DNA of 52,996 nucleotides from an uncultured Oscillospiraceae bacterium (GCA_902489595.1 CABUAS010000002.1:1-52996); one strand, 5' to 3'; shown: positions 15,625 to 23,463, counted from the first letter of the stretch. The notes: generated by a model from the letters alone, not told the origin. Translations and numbers: made by a program.

Positions 15625-17064
15625 ATGGGCAATACAGTAGGCGCTGTATCAAAAAAGTATATGAATTTCAAAGAAATTGCCGCTTATTCGCTCGGTCTTT
15701 TCGGCTTTCAGGCAATAGTAGGTCTTCTTAATTCATATCAGGCAGAGTTTGATGGCTCAATTCTCGGCGTAAATGTAAGCGTTGTTGCAATTTTAATTCT
15801 GATTGCAAAAATCGTTTCTGCAGTTGCAGACCCCGTTGTAGGCAATCTTGTAGACCGTTCAAAAAGCAAACACGGCAAATTCAAGTCAATGATTCTCTAT
15901 TCAATCATTCCGCTTCTTGTTATGACTGCCGTAATATTTATTGATGTTCCTTTTAAATCAAACACGATGCTGACTTATGTCTGGATTTTCGTTACATATT
16001 TAATCTGGAGTATCGCAATGACAATGGGTGACGTTCCGTCGCAGGGCATTGCATCTGTTCTTACTCCGAATCCCGATGAAAGAACAAACGTTGTTTCCAT
16101 TTCAAACACCTTCAAGCAGGTGGGCTTTTCTGCCTGTGTAGTTATCGTTCCTATCGTTTGCCTTATCATTCCGGGCGGATCGCAGGTGTTCGGCTTTGAG
16201 GGTGATACGGATACACCGATGATTGCTCCCGAGTATCTCGGCACGGCAATTTTAACCGCAGTTCTCGGCTGTGCATTGTTTGCGCTTATTCCGCTTATCA
16301 ATAAGGAAAGGGTTACAAATACTTCAACAGAAAAAACAACTGCCAAGGATATGATTAATGCACTTAAGAATAATAAGCCGTTTATGCTTGTTATTATTTC
16401 ATACTTCCTCGGCTTCGGCCGTCAGATGGCTATGGGTATTCAGGTTCAGGCTGCCACTGTTATTTTAGGCTCGCAGAATCTTGTAGCCGTTCTTGGTATC
16501 GTTACTGCCGTAGGTTCAATGATTTCAATGGCTCTTTGCCCGCTGCTTATTAAAAAACTTGATGAAAAGAAAGCGTATATTATTCTTTCGGTTTACGGTT
16601 TTGCCGCATCAATTTTCTCATTTGTAATCGGTCATTTCTGGTTTAAGTCACCTGATAATATGGTGCTCACCGTTCTGTTCTATGCATCATTGTTCCTTAT
16701 CGGTCTTCAGTTTGGTGCAGTAACACTTATGCCAATGATTATGACTGCCGACGCCGTTGATTACTATGAGTATGAAACAGGCAAGAGAATGGAGGGCGCC
16801 TGCTACTCAATTCTTACTTTAACAATTAAGGTTTGCCTCGCTCTCGGTACTGCCGTTGGTCTTATCTTTGTTCAGCAGTCAGGTTATTATGAAGGTCTTA
16901 CAACAGGCACATTCACAACAAATACAAAGGATATCATCTTCTTTGCTTATACAGCACTGCCCGGTATCCTTGCACTTCTTTCAATTATTCCGATGTTCAA
17001 GTATGACATCTGCGGCGAAAAGAAAGCAAAAATCTCTGCCGCACTTGCTGAAAGACGAGCATAA
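15625..17064 (+). CDS. MFS/GPH-family cation symporter
   Basis: A 479-residue membrane protein with about twelve segments, of the glycoside-pentoside-hexuronide:cation symporter type (MelB-like). DPVVGNLVDRSKSKHGKFK near residue 75 is the typical loop between the second and third membrane segments. GDVPSQGIASVLTPNPDERT follows as in relatives. I start at 15625 because GGAGG at 15612-15616 is well placed and MGNTVGAVSKKYMNFKEI matches the family. An open frame from 15559 would translate the terminator hairpin. The substrate is probably a sugar, glycoside or glucuronide, but this is not determinable here. It is followed by a strong terminator at 17086-17114. Confidence 0.88.
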   Translation: MGNTVGAVSKKYMNFKEIAAYSLGLFGFQAIVGLLNSYQAEFDGSILGVNVSVVAILILIAKIVSAVADPVVGNLVDRSKSKHGKFKSMILYSIIPLLVMTAVIFIDVPFKSNTMLTYVWIFVTYLIWSIAMTMGDVPSQGIASVLTPNPDERTNVVSISNTFKQVGFSACVVIVPIVCLIIPGGSQVFGFEGDTDTPMIAPEYLGTAILTAVLGCALFALIPLINKERVTNTSTEKTTAKDMINALKNNKPFMLVIISYFLGFGRQMAMGIQVQAATVILGSQNLVAVLGIVTAVGSMISMALCPLLIKKLDEKKAYIILSVYGFAASIFSFVIGHFWFKSPDNMVLTVLFYASLFLIGLQFGAVTLMPMIMTADAVDYYEYETGKRMEGACYSILTLTIKVCLALGTAVGLIFVQQSGYYEGLTTGTFTTNTKDIIFFAYTALPGILALLSIIPMFKYDICGEKKAKISAALAERRA

Positions 17065-17085
17065 AAAAATATTTTAAATTATCTT

Positions 17086-17114
17086 CGGGAGGACATCAGT
17101 CCTCCCGATTTTTT
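17086..17114 (+). terminator. Terminator of the symporter gene
   Basis: CGGGAGGAC / GTCCTCCCG arms (9 bp perfect, ATCA loop) followed by ATTTTTTA. Confidence 0.85.
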
Positions 17115-17120
17115 ATATTT

Positions 17121-17145
17121 CGGGCGGATGGTATCCGCCACTACG
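17121..17145 (-). repeat. GTAG-footed palindrome, reverse orientation
   Basis: GGGCGGAT / ATCCGCC arms ending in ACTACG. On the minus strand it begins GTAG. It is the same stem class as 25359 and 44008. Confidence 0.6.
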
Positions 17146-17176
17146 AATTGTTTATAAATAATTTATTGCGAATAAG

Positions 17177-17227
17177 TTAAATTTATTTAAAATAAATGTT
17201 GACAATAAATTAAATTTATGTTACTAT
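17177..17227 (+). promoter_or_regulatory. Promoter flanked by TTAAATTTAT direct repeats
   Basis: TTGACA (17199-17204), a 17-base spacer and TACTAT (17222-17227). The decamer TTAAATTTAT occurs at 17177-17186 and 17210-17219, 33 bases apart (about three helical turns), on both sides of the -35. This arrangement suits a dimeric or looping repressor, possibly the gene product itself. Confidence 0.5.
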
Positions 17228-17271
17228 AAACGTGAAATAAATAATAAATAAATTTTAAACGGAGGATTTAT

Positions 17272-17766
17272 ATGCAGTACGAAACAATTATATTGGAATT
17301 AATGTCAAGAGTACAAAAACTTGAAGAGGAGGTGGAAAAATTAAAAAACGGTATTCAGTCAAATGATTTTGAACAGGCTGAATTTCCGACTAAAAGAAAT
17401 GTTAAGGTTACGCCTGAGATGACTCGCTTGTGTTATGAGCAGGCAAAAAAAGCATATGTGAATCATTATATCTATACTAATGATTTGGCAGAAGAAGTTT
17501 CAATTAAAACAGGTATGAATTTTAATACTGCGAAGATGAATATTCATTCTATGACTCTAATGCTAAGAGGAGAGGAATATAACAGAATTTTAAGCGCAGA
17601 TGCTTTAGATTTGTGTCTTACGTGGATTTACGAGGATTTCGGTCAAAAGGGGTTAAAGAATGCGCTTAAAGCAACTGAATTGCATATAGAATATCTTAAG
17701 ACAAAGGATATGGCTACATCAAAGCTTATAGCAGTATTTAATAAGCATAAGGATAAAATAAAGTGA
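17272..17766 (+). CDS. Hypothetical protein with N-terminal coiled coil, restriction-head-like
   Basis: 164 residues. Residues 1-27 form heptads (ILELMSRVQKLEEEVEKL), a likely dimerising coiled coil. The rest is helical: SIKTGMNFNTAKMNIHSMTLMLRGEEYNRI, then a C-terminal DFGQKGLKNALKATELHIEYLK. This second part resembles, from memory, the helical domain that precedes HNH nucleases in some modification-dependent restriction proteins. No nuclease domain is present here. AACGGAGGATTTAT gives a good RBS. It starts an AT-rich run of four small genes, and its end overlaps the next frame by a few bases. It could be a DNA-binding regulator of its own promoter. Function is unproven. Confidence 0.7.
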   Translation: MQYETIILELMSRVQKLEEEVEKLKNGIQSNDFEQAEFPTKRNVKVTPEMTRLCYEQAKKAYVNHYIYTNDLAEEVSIKTGMNFNTAKMNIHSMTLMLRGEEYNRILSADALDLCLTWIYEDFGQKGLKNALKATELHIEYLKTKDMATSKLIAVFNKHKDKIK

Positions 17767-17783
17767 TTTTTGAGGCACTTGAA

Positions 17784-18041
17784 ATGATTAAGAGGGTGAA
17801 TAATCGAATGGTTAAGCAAAATACGGAAACTTGTAGTCAAAGTCAGCGTACATGGCGTGATGAATTTAGAGACTTCATAGAAGCTTGTGCGGAAACGGAT
17901 TGTTCAGATTACATTAAATACAGGCAAAAAGCCAGAGCAGCAAAAAGTCTTAAAAGGCAGAGAAAAAGAAGAAACAGAACAATAGCTTTTTGCACCGTTG
18001 CAGGAGCTTGCAATAAAGCATTCAGGGGTTTGCTAAAATAA
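17784..18041 (+). CDS. Hypothetical small basic protein
   Basis: 85 residues from the ATG chosen at 17784, which has GAGG at 17772-17775 with eight-base spacing. Alternative in-frame starts exist at 17763 (GTG overlapping the previous stop) and 17808. The protein has an acidic helical middle (EFRDFIEACAETDCSDY) and a strongly basic stretch, AKSLKRQRKRRNR, followed by a mildly hydrophobic end. I do not recognise it. Its position directly behind the coiled-coil protein and its basic segment suggest nucleic-acid binding or a partner protein, but this is only inference. Confidence 0.55.
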   Translation: MIKRVNNRMVKQNTETCSQSQRTWRDEFRDFIEACAETDCSDYIKYRQKARAAKSLKRQRKRRNRTIAFCTVAGACNKAFRGLLK

Positions 18042-18061
18042 ATTTATAGGGAGAAATAATT

Positions 18062-18472
18062 ATGAAAACTGTAAGAGAACAGCTTAGAGAACTGTATATT
18101 TTAAACGGCAAAAGGCTTGAAGTGTCTACATTAAGAGGCAAAAAGCACGAAATATATTTATCCGATAATAATGAATATTTATATAGTTATACGGGTCTCG
18201 GAAAAAATAATTTTCTATATTTGAACTGGTTTGACGGTGTTGTGGACTTCATAAAGCAAAACGGCGGCAGAGTTGAAAAAGGTAATTGCAGAGATAATAG
18301 TAAAGTAGGTTTTGGAAAATGCACGAAAGGTACATTATCTTATTATATTGCTACAGAGTGTTATGGAAAGCGTGATGGTGAATCTTCATTTTGTCCAATT
18401 CCTATAGTAGTTGCAATTTTAGATAATGCGGGAATTTGCAAAAATGAAAGAGGTTATATATCGTTAAGGTAA
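18062..18472 (+). CDS. Hypothetical protein
   Basis: 136 residues, soluble, no signal peptide. The N-terminal half is beta-rich (RLEVSTLRGKKHEIYLSDNNEYLYSYTG), with four cysteines spread over the second half. TAGGGAGAAATAATT provides the RBS. It is the third gene of an AT-rich cluster whose codon use is more A/T-biased than the flanking metabolic genes. I recognise no family. The three-base gap to the next frame suggests co-translation. Confidence 0.6.
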   Translation: MKTVREQLRELYILNGKRLEVSTLRGKKHEIYLSDNNEYLYSYTGLGKNNFLYLNWFDGVVDFIKQNGGRVEKGNCRDNSKVGFGKCTKGTLSYYIATECYGKRDGESSFCPIPIVVAILDNAGICKNERGYISLR

Positions 18473-18495
18473 AATTGTATGGCAAGGAAAAGCAG

Positions 18496-18744
18496 ATGAA
18501 TAATTTTGAAAAATTTAAAGAATGGATAGATATCGGAAATGAAATTGAATTTACCTACAAAGGTGAAGAATATTCTGTGACATATTCGGTAAAAGAAAAT
18601 GGAAAGACTTTAATATCATTGTGTAAATTTTATTGTGAACCTTTCGAATTTACGAATGCTGATGATTTTATGAAAAATGCTAAAATTAATGATGAATATT
18701 TAAAAGATATTTGGGATAAAGTTGTTGATATTTATATTTATTAA
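18496..18744 (+). CDS. Hypothetical small acidic protein
   Basis: 82 residues from the ATG at 18496, chosen because AAGGAAAA at about 18484-18490 is correctly spaced. A TTG at 18475 in the same frame lacks one. It starts MNNFEKFKEWIDIGNEIEF, is acidic, and has an alternating strand pattern (EIEFTYKGEEYSVTYSV) typical of a small beta-sheet protein. The last codons run into a short repeat, TTTATAT, next to the stop. It is probably the last gene of the four-gene cluster. No function can be given. Confidence 0.6.
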   Translation: MNNFEKFKEWIDIGNEIEFTYKGEEYSVTYSVKENGKTLISLCKFYCEPFEFTNADDFMKNAKINDEYLKDIWDKVVDIYIY

Positions 18745-19212
18745 CCTTTATATAAAGGTTAATAAAGCAGTCGGAACTACGTCGGAATTAAGAATATGTT
18801 TCAGTAATCACATTACCGTAGGGTGCGATGCCCTCATCGCACCGCGGAGTTGCTTGATTTTTTGCGGCGGGCTGGGGGCAGCCCGCCCTACGAATATTAT
18901 AAATGCTACATAAACAATAAAAAGTAGGGCGAACGCCCTGCTTCAGCGTGTAGAAAAAGTCTAATTAATAAATTTCTACACGTTGACAGACTTCGAGAAA
19001 TGGAACAGAATTTTGCATTTTAGGAAGGGTGCTGTATGTTGGTACCGCCCCTGAGTAAAAGGCAAAAAACGCCAAATCCCTCAGAAACTCGATGTTTCTG
19101 AGGGATTTCAATGACGTTATTGTAAAACGGTGCGGCGGGGACGCCGCACCCTACGAAAGTGTGATTACAATACATATTATAAATTTGGCGTGATTCTGAC
19201 TGTTTTATCGAC
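18745..19212. repeat. Gene-free stretch packed with palindromes
   Basis: No gene is supported in these 470 bases. In order it holds a forward GTAG palindrome (18818-18845, GGTGCGATG/CATCGCACC) and a reverse one (18864-18891, GGCGGGCTG/AGCCCGCC). A mini palindrome follows at 18924-18941 (GTAGGGCGAACGCCCTGC). Next come a CGTGTAGAAA/TTTCTACACG hairpin (18947-18982) and a perfect 15-bp hairpin with a five-base loop (19074-19108, arms starting AAATCCCTCAG). The last is a reverse GTAG palindrome, GGTGCGGCG/CGCCGCACC (19129-19154). It is the densest cluster of such elements in the window. Confidence 0.7.
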
Positions 19213-19247
19213 AGAAAAAAGGACTTGTGATTTTCACAAGTCCTTAA
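19213..19247 (-). terminator. Terminator of rpsO-pnp
   Basis: On the minus strand AAGGACTTGTGA / TCACAAGTCCTT (12 bp) is followed by TTTTTT. It is directly behind the pnp stop. Confidence 0.85.
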
Positions 19248-19261
19248 ATATTGATTATTGA

Positions 19262-21451
19262 TTATCTTCTCGGGCGACGGTCTCTGTTGTCCCTTCTCGG
19301 GCGTCTTGGTTCGTCGTCGATATCATTTTCGGGAGTCATACCCTCAAGCTCGATTAATGCATCTCTTCTTGAAAGATTGATTCTGCCCTGATCGTCAATT
19401 TCTGTGCATTTAACGATGATGGAGTCGCCTACGTTTGCAACATCTTCAACTCTTTCTGTTCTCTTAACGTCAAGCTTTGAGATGTGAACAAGTCCCTCTT
19501 TACCCGGTGCAATCTCAACGAATGCGCCGAAAGCGGTAGTTCTTGTTACAACGCCGTTGTAGAATGCGCCTACCTCAGGGTCTGTTGCAATAAGCTTAAC
19601 AACGTCAACTGCGCCCTTGCACTTTTCAATATCAATGCCTGAAACGTAAACTCTGCCGTCCTCTTCAATGTTAATTTTAACATCGTATTCAGCCTGAATT
19701 TCCTGAATAACCTTGCCGCCTTTGCCGATTACATCGCCGATTTTGTCAGGATTAATGGAAAGGGTAAGCATCTTAGGAGCGTAAGCGGAAAGCTCTTTTC
19801 TCGGCTCGCTGATGCAGGGAAGCATAATCTCATCAAGAATGTAGTTTCTTGCTTTGTGTGTCTTGGCAAATGCTTCTTTGATGATTTCAGGTGTAAGACC
19901 GTGTACCTTAAGGTCCATCTGAATTGCCGTGATACCGTCTTTAGTGCCTGCAACCTTGAAGTCCATATCGCCGTAGAAATCTTCAAGACCCTGAATATCA
20001 ACCATTGTCATAAAGTCGCCGTAAACGCCGTCGTCACCTGTGATAAGTCCGCAGCTGATACCTGCAACAGGTGCTTTAATCGGAACGCCTGCAGCCATAA
20101 GTGAAAGAGTTGAACCGCAGATTGAGCCCTGTGATGTTGAACCGTTTGAAGAAAGAACTTCGCTTACAACACGGATTGCATACGGGAATTCGTCAACAGA
20201 CGGAAGAACAGGTACGAGTGCTTTTTCTGCAAGTGCACCGTGACCGATTTCTCTTCTGCCAGGACCTCTTGACGGCTTTGTTTCGCCGACGCTGTATGAC
20301 GGGAAGTTGTAGTGGTGAATATATCTTTTTTCAGTCTGCTCGTCAAGACCGTCAAGCAACTGAGCGTCGCTCATTGGTCCGAGAGTTGTAACTGAAAGAA
20401 CCTGTGTCTGACCTCTTGTGAAAAGACCTGAGCCGTGAACTCTTGAAAGAAGATCAACTTCTGCGTTAAGAGGACGGATTTCGTCAATTCCTCTGCCGTC
20501 AACACGCTTGTGCTCGTCTTTAAGCCATGCACGAACAACGTGTTTCTGAACAAGATACATAATTTCGTCGATTTTAGCTTCACAGCCTTCAAATCTTTCA
20601 TCAAATTTTTCGTGAACTGCTGCATAAATCGGAAGAAGAGCCTCGTCACGAACAAGTTTGTCGTCTGTATCAAGTGCCTTTTTAACATCTTCAATGCAGA
20701 ATTCTTCGATTTCAGCCATAATTTCAGGGTCGGGATCTGATGATTCGTAAGCAAACTTAGGCTTGCCGATTTCATCAACGATGCCTTGAATGAATTTAAC
20801 CATCTTCTTGTTTTCCTCGTGACCTGCCATAATGCAGTCAAACATAAGGTCATCGGGAATTTCGTTACCGCCTGCCTCAATCATGGCAACAAGGTCTGCT
20901 GTTGAAGCAACTGTAAGTGTTAAATCAGTCTTTTCTCTCTGCTCAAGAGTCGGGTTGAGAACGATTTCGCCGTCAACAAGACCAACATTTACAGAAGAAA
21001 TCGGGCCGTCCCACGGAATATCTGAAACTGCGATTGCAGCCGAAACGCCGAGTGCGGCAGTAACCTCGGGTGAGCAGTCAGGGTCAACAGACATAACTGT
21101 TGCAACAACTGAACAGTCGTTTCTTAAATCCTTAGGGAAAAGCGGACGGATAGGTCTGTCAATGCAGCGGCTTGTAAGAATAGCCTTTTCGCCTGCTCTG
21201 CCTTCACGGCGGAGGAATGAACCCGGTATTCTGCCTACGGAATACATTTTCTCTTCGTAATCAACTGAAAGAGGGAAGAAGTCTACGCCCTCTCTTGGCT
21301 TTGCAGATGCCGTTACTGTGCAGAGTACCTCTGTTTCGCCGTAGCGTGCAAGAAATGCAGCGTTGGCAAGGCCTGCCATTTTGCCTGTTTCAAGGGAGAA
21401 TTTGCGGCCTGCAAATTCGGTTTCCCAAACTTTGAAGTTTTTGAAAAACAT
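19262..21451 (-). CDS. pnp: Polyribonucleotide nucleotidyltransferase (PNPase)
   Basis: Degrades RNA 3' to 5' by phosphorolysis and can add nucleotides; trimeric, part of the RNA-decay machinery. At 729 residues it is full length. Two RNase PH-like core domains flank a helical linker: the first spans about residues 10-140 and the second about 305-540, with SRGPGRREIGHGALAEKAL and GSTSQGSICGSTLSLMAAGVP. A KH domain follows (about 550-615, IGKGGKVIQEI) and then an S1 domain (about 620-690, GVVTRTTAFGAFVEIAPGKEGLVHIS). The tail is rich in Arg and Asp (RRPRRDNRDRRPRR). It lies downstream of rpsO in the common rpsO-pnp order, with a 315-base gap that contains repeats. The terminator is at 19213-19247. 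Confidence 0.97.
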   Translation of the reverse strand: MFFKNFKVWETEFAGRKFSLETGKMAGLANAAFLARYGETEVLCTVTASAKPREGVDFFPLSVDYEEKMYSVGRIPGSFLRREGRAGEKAILTSRCIDRPIRPLFPKDLRNDCSVVATVMSVDPDCSPEVTAALGVSAAIAVSDIPWDGPISSVNVGLVDGEIVLNPTLEQREKTDLTLTVASTADLVAMIEAGGNEIPDDLMFDCIMAGHEENKKMVKFIQGIVDEIGKPKFAYESSDPDPEIMAEIEEFCIEDVKKALDTDDKLVRDEALLPIYAAVHEKFDERFEGCEAKIDEIMYLVQKHVVRAWLKDEHKRVDGRGIDEIRPLNAEVDLLSRVHGSGLFTRGQTQVLSVTTLGPMSDAQLLDGLDEQTEKRYIHHYNFPSYSVGETKPSRGPGRREIGHGALAEKALVPVLPSVDEFPYAIRVVSEVLSSNGSTSQGSICGSTLSLMAAGVPIKAPVAGISCGLITGDDGVYGDFMTMVDIQGLEDFYGDMDFKVAGTKDGITAIQMDLKVHGLTPEIIKEAFAKTHKARNYILDEIMLPCISEPRKELSAYAPKMLTLSINPDKIGDVIGKGGKVIQEIQAEYDVKINIEEDGRVYVSGIDIEKCKGAVDVVKLIATDPEVGAFYNGVVTRTTAFGAFVEIAPGKEGLVHISKLDVKRTERVEDVANVGDSIIVKCTEIDDQGRINLSRRDALIELEGMTPENDIDDEPRRPRRDNRDRRPRR

Positions 21452-21766
21452 AGTTTTACCTCACTTTTTATTTTTTTATTTTATATCCAAAGGAGGCGCA
21501 ATAGTAATAAATTCAATCTGCACAAAAATTCTGCAAACTCAATTTACTACTATTTTCCGCTCCTCCTTTTGAATTTTTAATTCTGCCTCCCTTGTTAAAG
21601 AAAGATTCCCCTGCCGGGGGAAATGTCAACGCAGTTGACAAAAGGGTGGCGTAGCGGGGGGACCGCTTGCGGTGGTAGGATTTTGTAACGGTTCGTCGGG
21701 GACGCCGAACCCTACGACAAATCACAAAAAGCAGATGGTGCTGAAAACCATCTGCTTAATTGCTGA
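21452..21766. repeat. Spacer between pnp and rpsO with imperfect palindrome and repeat remnants
   Basis: No gene is supported. A long imperfect inverted repeat runs from about 21487 to 21572 (AAAGGAGGCGC... paired with ...GCTCCTCCTTTT, each arm followed by TAGTA / TACTA). A half-copy of the second repeat family follows at about 21604-21645 (ATTCCCCTGCCGGGGGAAA, TGTCAACGCAGTTGACA). Then comes a reverse GTAG palindrome at 21690-21716 (GGTTCG...CGAACCCTAC). An open minus-strand frame at 21513-21725 consists of these repeats only. Confidence 0.6.
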
Positions 21767-22042
21767 TTATCTGTCAAGAGTATCACGGATACCAAGCTTA
21801 GCAATAAGTGCACGGTATCTTGTAATATCTTTTTTGTAAAGGTATGAAAGAAGGTTTCTTCTGTGACCAACCATCTTAAGAAGACCGCGGCGTGAGTGGT
21901 TATCCTTCTTGTGAACCTTTAAGTGAGCAGTAAGCTCGTTGATTCTTGTTGTAAGAACGGCAATCTGAACTTCAGGAGATCCTGTGTCGCCCTCGTGTGT
22001 TGCATATTCAGCAATAATAGCCTGCTTTTCTGCCTGTGTCAT
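21767..22042 (-). CDS. rpsO: 30S ribosomal protein S15
   Basis: 91 residues, the standard S15 length; binds the central domain of 16S rRNA early in 30S assembly. Recognisable segments are EYATHEGDTGSPEVQIAVLT near residue 13, INELTAHLKVHKKDNHSRRGL, and the C-terminal MVGHRRNLLSYLYKKDITRY. The RBS AATGAGGTGAA precedes the start. The ~105-base 5' leader (22043-22150) folds into a nested hairpin and is probably the autoregulatory S15 site. Transcription starts from the promoter at 22157-22185 and probably continues into pnp. Confidence 0.97.
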   Translation of the reverse strand: MTQAEKQAIIAEYATHEGDTGSPEVQIAVLTTRINELTAHLKVHKKDNHSRRGLLKMVGHRRNLLSYLYKKDITRYRALIAKLGIRDTLDR

Positions 22043-22082
22043 AATAATTCACCTCATTAAAATATTTGCCGATCGGCGAATA

Positions 22083-22135
22083 ACTCAGTAATGGGATAGG
22101 TGAGTCCTTATAAAGGCTTGCACCCGAAACCGAGT
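22083..22135 (-). ncRNA. Structured rpsO leader, candidate S15 autoregulatory element
   Basis: In the transcript, ACTCGG (22130-22135) pairs with CTGAGT (22083-22088), GGGTG (22121-22125) with CACCT (22098-22102), and CCTT (22113-22116) with AAGG (22106-22109). This makes a three-tier hairpin ending about 40 bases before the start. S15 represses its own translation through leader structures in several bacterial groups. The match here is by position and fold, not by known sequence. Confidence 0.5.
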
Positions 22136-22156
22136 AAATCGCATTCAGCATATGGA

Positions 22157-22185
22157 ATTATAACACATTATATATTATTTGTAAA
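22157..22185 (-). promoter_or_regulatory. Promoter of rpsO-pnp
   Basis: Minus strand: TTTACA (22180-22185), a 17-base spacer, TATAAT (22157-22162). Transcription would start close to 22150, just before the leader hairpin. Confidence 0.7.
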
Positions 22186-22258
22186 GCATTATTTTATTAT
22201 AAGATTTTGATAATTAATAACCGAAAAAACAGATAACATTATTTTGTCAAAATAAATC

Positions 22259-22286
22259 TTGACATTGCATATTTTTATGGTATAAT
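22259..22286 (+). promoter_or_regulatory. Promoter of rplU-prp-rpmA
   Basis: TTGACA (22259-22264), a 16-base spacer, TATAAT (22281-22286). It is upstream of the L21 leader. Confidence 0.7.
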
Positions 22287-22310
22287 TATTAAGCCGCATA
22301 TTATAGGTTG

Positions 22311-22357
22311 ACAAGTTATGCAGTGCATACACCTATCGTAGCGAGACTTGTGTAAGG
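22311..22357 (+). ncRNA. Ribosomal protein L21 leader
   Basis: ACAAGT (22311-22316) pairs with ACTTGT (22346-22351). Between them are two small hairpins, TATGC/GCATA (22317-22329) and CTA/TAG (22333-22341), and TGTAAGGAG with the RBS follows directly. This three-way junction fused to the Shine-Dalgarno matches the L21 leader known in Firmicutes. The ribosomal protein is thought to bind it and shut off its own operon. Confidence 0.7.
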
Positions 22358-22369
22358 AGAGAAATTACT

Positions 22370-22678
22370 ATGTATGCTGTTATCGTAACAGGCGGTAAGC
22401 AGTACAAGGTTTCAGAGGGCGACGTTATTTACGTAGAAAAGCTCGGTGCTGAAGAAGATGCTGAAATCACTTTTGATACTGTTCTTGCAGTAAACACCGA
22501 TAAAGGTGTTAAAGCAGGCAAGGATTGCGCAAAGGCTACTGTTACTGCTAAGGTTCTTAAGAACGGCAAGGGTAAGAAAATCACTGTATTTACTTACAAG
22601 CCAAAGAAGAACGAAAAGCGCAAGATGGGTCATCGTCAGCCGTATACAAAGGTTGAGATTACTGCTATCAACGCTTAA
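22370..22678 (+). CDS. rplU: 50S ribosomal protein L21
   Basis: 102 residues, normal L21 length; binds 23S rRNA. It starts MYAVIVTGGKQYKVSEGD, contains VLAVNTDKGVKAGKD, and ends KRKMGHRQPYTKVEITAI, all diagnostic. The AAGGAGAG RBS lies inside the leader element. It is followed after five bases by prp and then rpmA, the conserved Firmicute order. Confidence 0.97.
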   Translation: MYAVIVTGGKQYKVSEGDVIYVEKLGAEEDAEITFDTVLAVNTDKGVKAGKDCAKATVTAKVLKNGKGKKITVFTYKPKKNEKRKMGHRQPYTKVEITAINA

Positions 22679-22683
22679 TTAAA

Positions 22684-22998
22684 ATGATTTATTCTGAATT
22701 TTTTACGGCAGACGGTCTTATTAACGGCTTTAAAATTACAGGCCATTCGGAAAGTGCAGAGCACGGGCAGGATGTTATATGCGCCTTTGTTTCAAGCGCA
22801 GGCTTGATGACGGCAAACACCATTACCGATGTTTGCGGTATTAAAGCATATGCCAATGCTTATGACGGCTTTCTCGAATTTAAGATTTTGGAGTCTGCAA
22901 AATCTGTGCAGGATATTCTGAACGGCTTAAAGCTTCATTTAACCGAGCTTGAGGCGGAATATCCCGACAATGTTAAAGTGATTATTACGGAGGTGTAA
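22684..22998 (+). CDS. prp: Ribosomal-processing cysteine protease Prp
   Basis: A 104-residue protease that removes the N-terminal extension of ribosomal protein L27, a step essential in Firmicutes with this type of L27. The catalytic pair is visible: H21 in KITGHSESAEHGQD and C33 in VICAFVSS. It lies between rplU and rpmA, as is universal for the family, and its substrate, a pre-L27 with the matching cleavage site, is the next gene. The start is five bases after the rplU stop without a strong Shine-Dalgarno, so translation probably depends on coupling. Confidence 0.95.
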   Translation: MIYSEFFTADGLINGFKITGHSESAEHGQDVICAFVSSAGLMTANTITDVCGIKAYANAYDGFLEFKILESAKSVQDILNGLKLHLTELEAEYPDNVKVIITEV

Positions 22999-23001
22999 TT
23001 A

Positions 23002-23286
23002 ATGCTTAAATTAAACTTACAGCTTTTCGCTCATAAGAAAGGTATGGGTTCTACAAAGAACGGCCGTGACTCAGAATCAAAGCGTCTCGGTGCTAAAAGA
23101 GCAGACGGTCAGTTTGTTCTTGCAGGCAATATTCTTTATCGCCAGAGAGGAACTCACATTCACCCGGGCACAAATGTAGGCATCGGTTCAGACGATACTC
23201 TTTTTGCTTTGGTTGACGGTACTGTTAGATTTGAAAAAATGGGCAAGGACAGAAAGAAAGTTTCTGTTTACCCTGTTGAACAGTAA
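23002..23286 (+). CDS. rpmA: 50S ribosomal protein L27 with cleavable N-terminus
   Basis: 94 residues. The N-terminus MLKLNLQLFAHKKGMGSTKN carries the Prp cleavage site; by analogy with S. aureus, cutting occurs after F9. The exposed end reaches the peptidyl-transferase centre. The body (RQRGTHIHPGTNVGIG, DDTLFALVDG) is typical. GGAGGTG forms the RBS, overlapping the end of prp. A terminator follows at 23304-23335. Confidence 0.97.
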   Translation: MLKLNLQLFAHKKGMGSTKNGRDSESKRLGAKRADGQFVLAGNILYRQRGTHIHPGTNVGIGSDDTLFALVDGTVRFEKMGKDRKKVSVYPVEQ

Positions 23287-23303
23287 TTGAGATAAGTAAA
23301 TTT

Positions 23304-23335
23304 TACGGCGAGGTTGTTACCCCGCCGTATTTTAA
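23304..23335 (+). terminator. Terminator of the rplU-prp-rpmA operon
   Basis: TACGGCG / CGCCGTA arms around GG...CC, followed by TTTTAATAT. Confidence 0.75.
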
Positions 23336-23351
23336 TATAAGTCTACATTAA

Positions 23352-23463
23352 TGCCTCCCCTTGTCAGGGGAGGTGTCACGAAGTGACGGAGGGGTAGGCA
23401 GAAGCATTCTGTATCTCTCCCTCAGTCACCTACGGTGACAGCTCCCTCATCAGAGGGAGCCTA
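23352..23463 (+). repeat. About 110-bp MITE-like repeat upstream of obgE (copy 1)
   Basis: Two hairpin modules. CCTCCCC/GGGGAGG is followed by TGTCACGAAGTGACGGAGGGG. Then comes CTCCCTCAGTCACC with the partner GGTGACAGCTCCCTC, and finally CTCCCTCATCAGAGGGAG. It matches copy 2 at 42486-42605 (opposite strand) almost base for base over its last ~54 bases. It has no coding capacity of its own and ends 34 bases before the obgE start. Confidence 0.8.

Noticed and set aside
18745..19261. CRISPR-like array
   Set aside because: The repeated palindromes are irregularly spaced, differ in stem sequence and lack a common direct repeat; no cas genes are present.
21513..21725. 70-residue minus-strand frame between pnp and rpsO
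   Set aside because: Repeat DNA only; no RBS.
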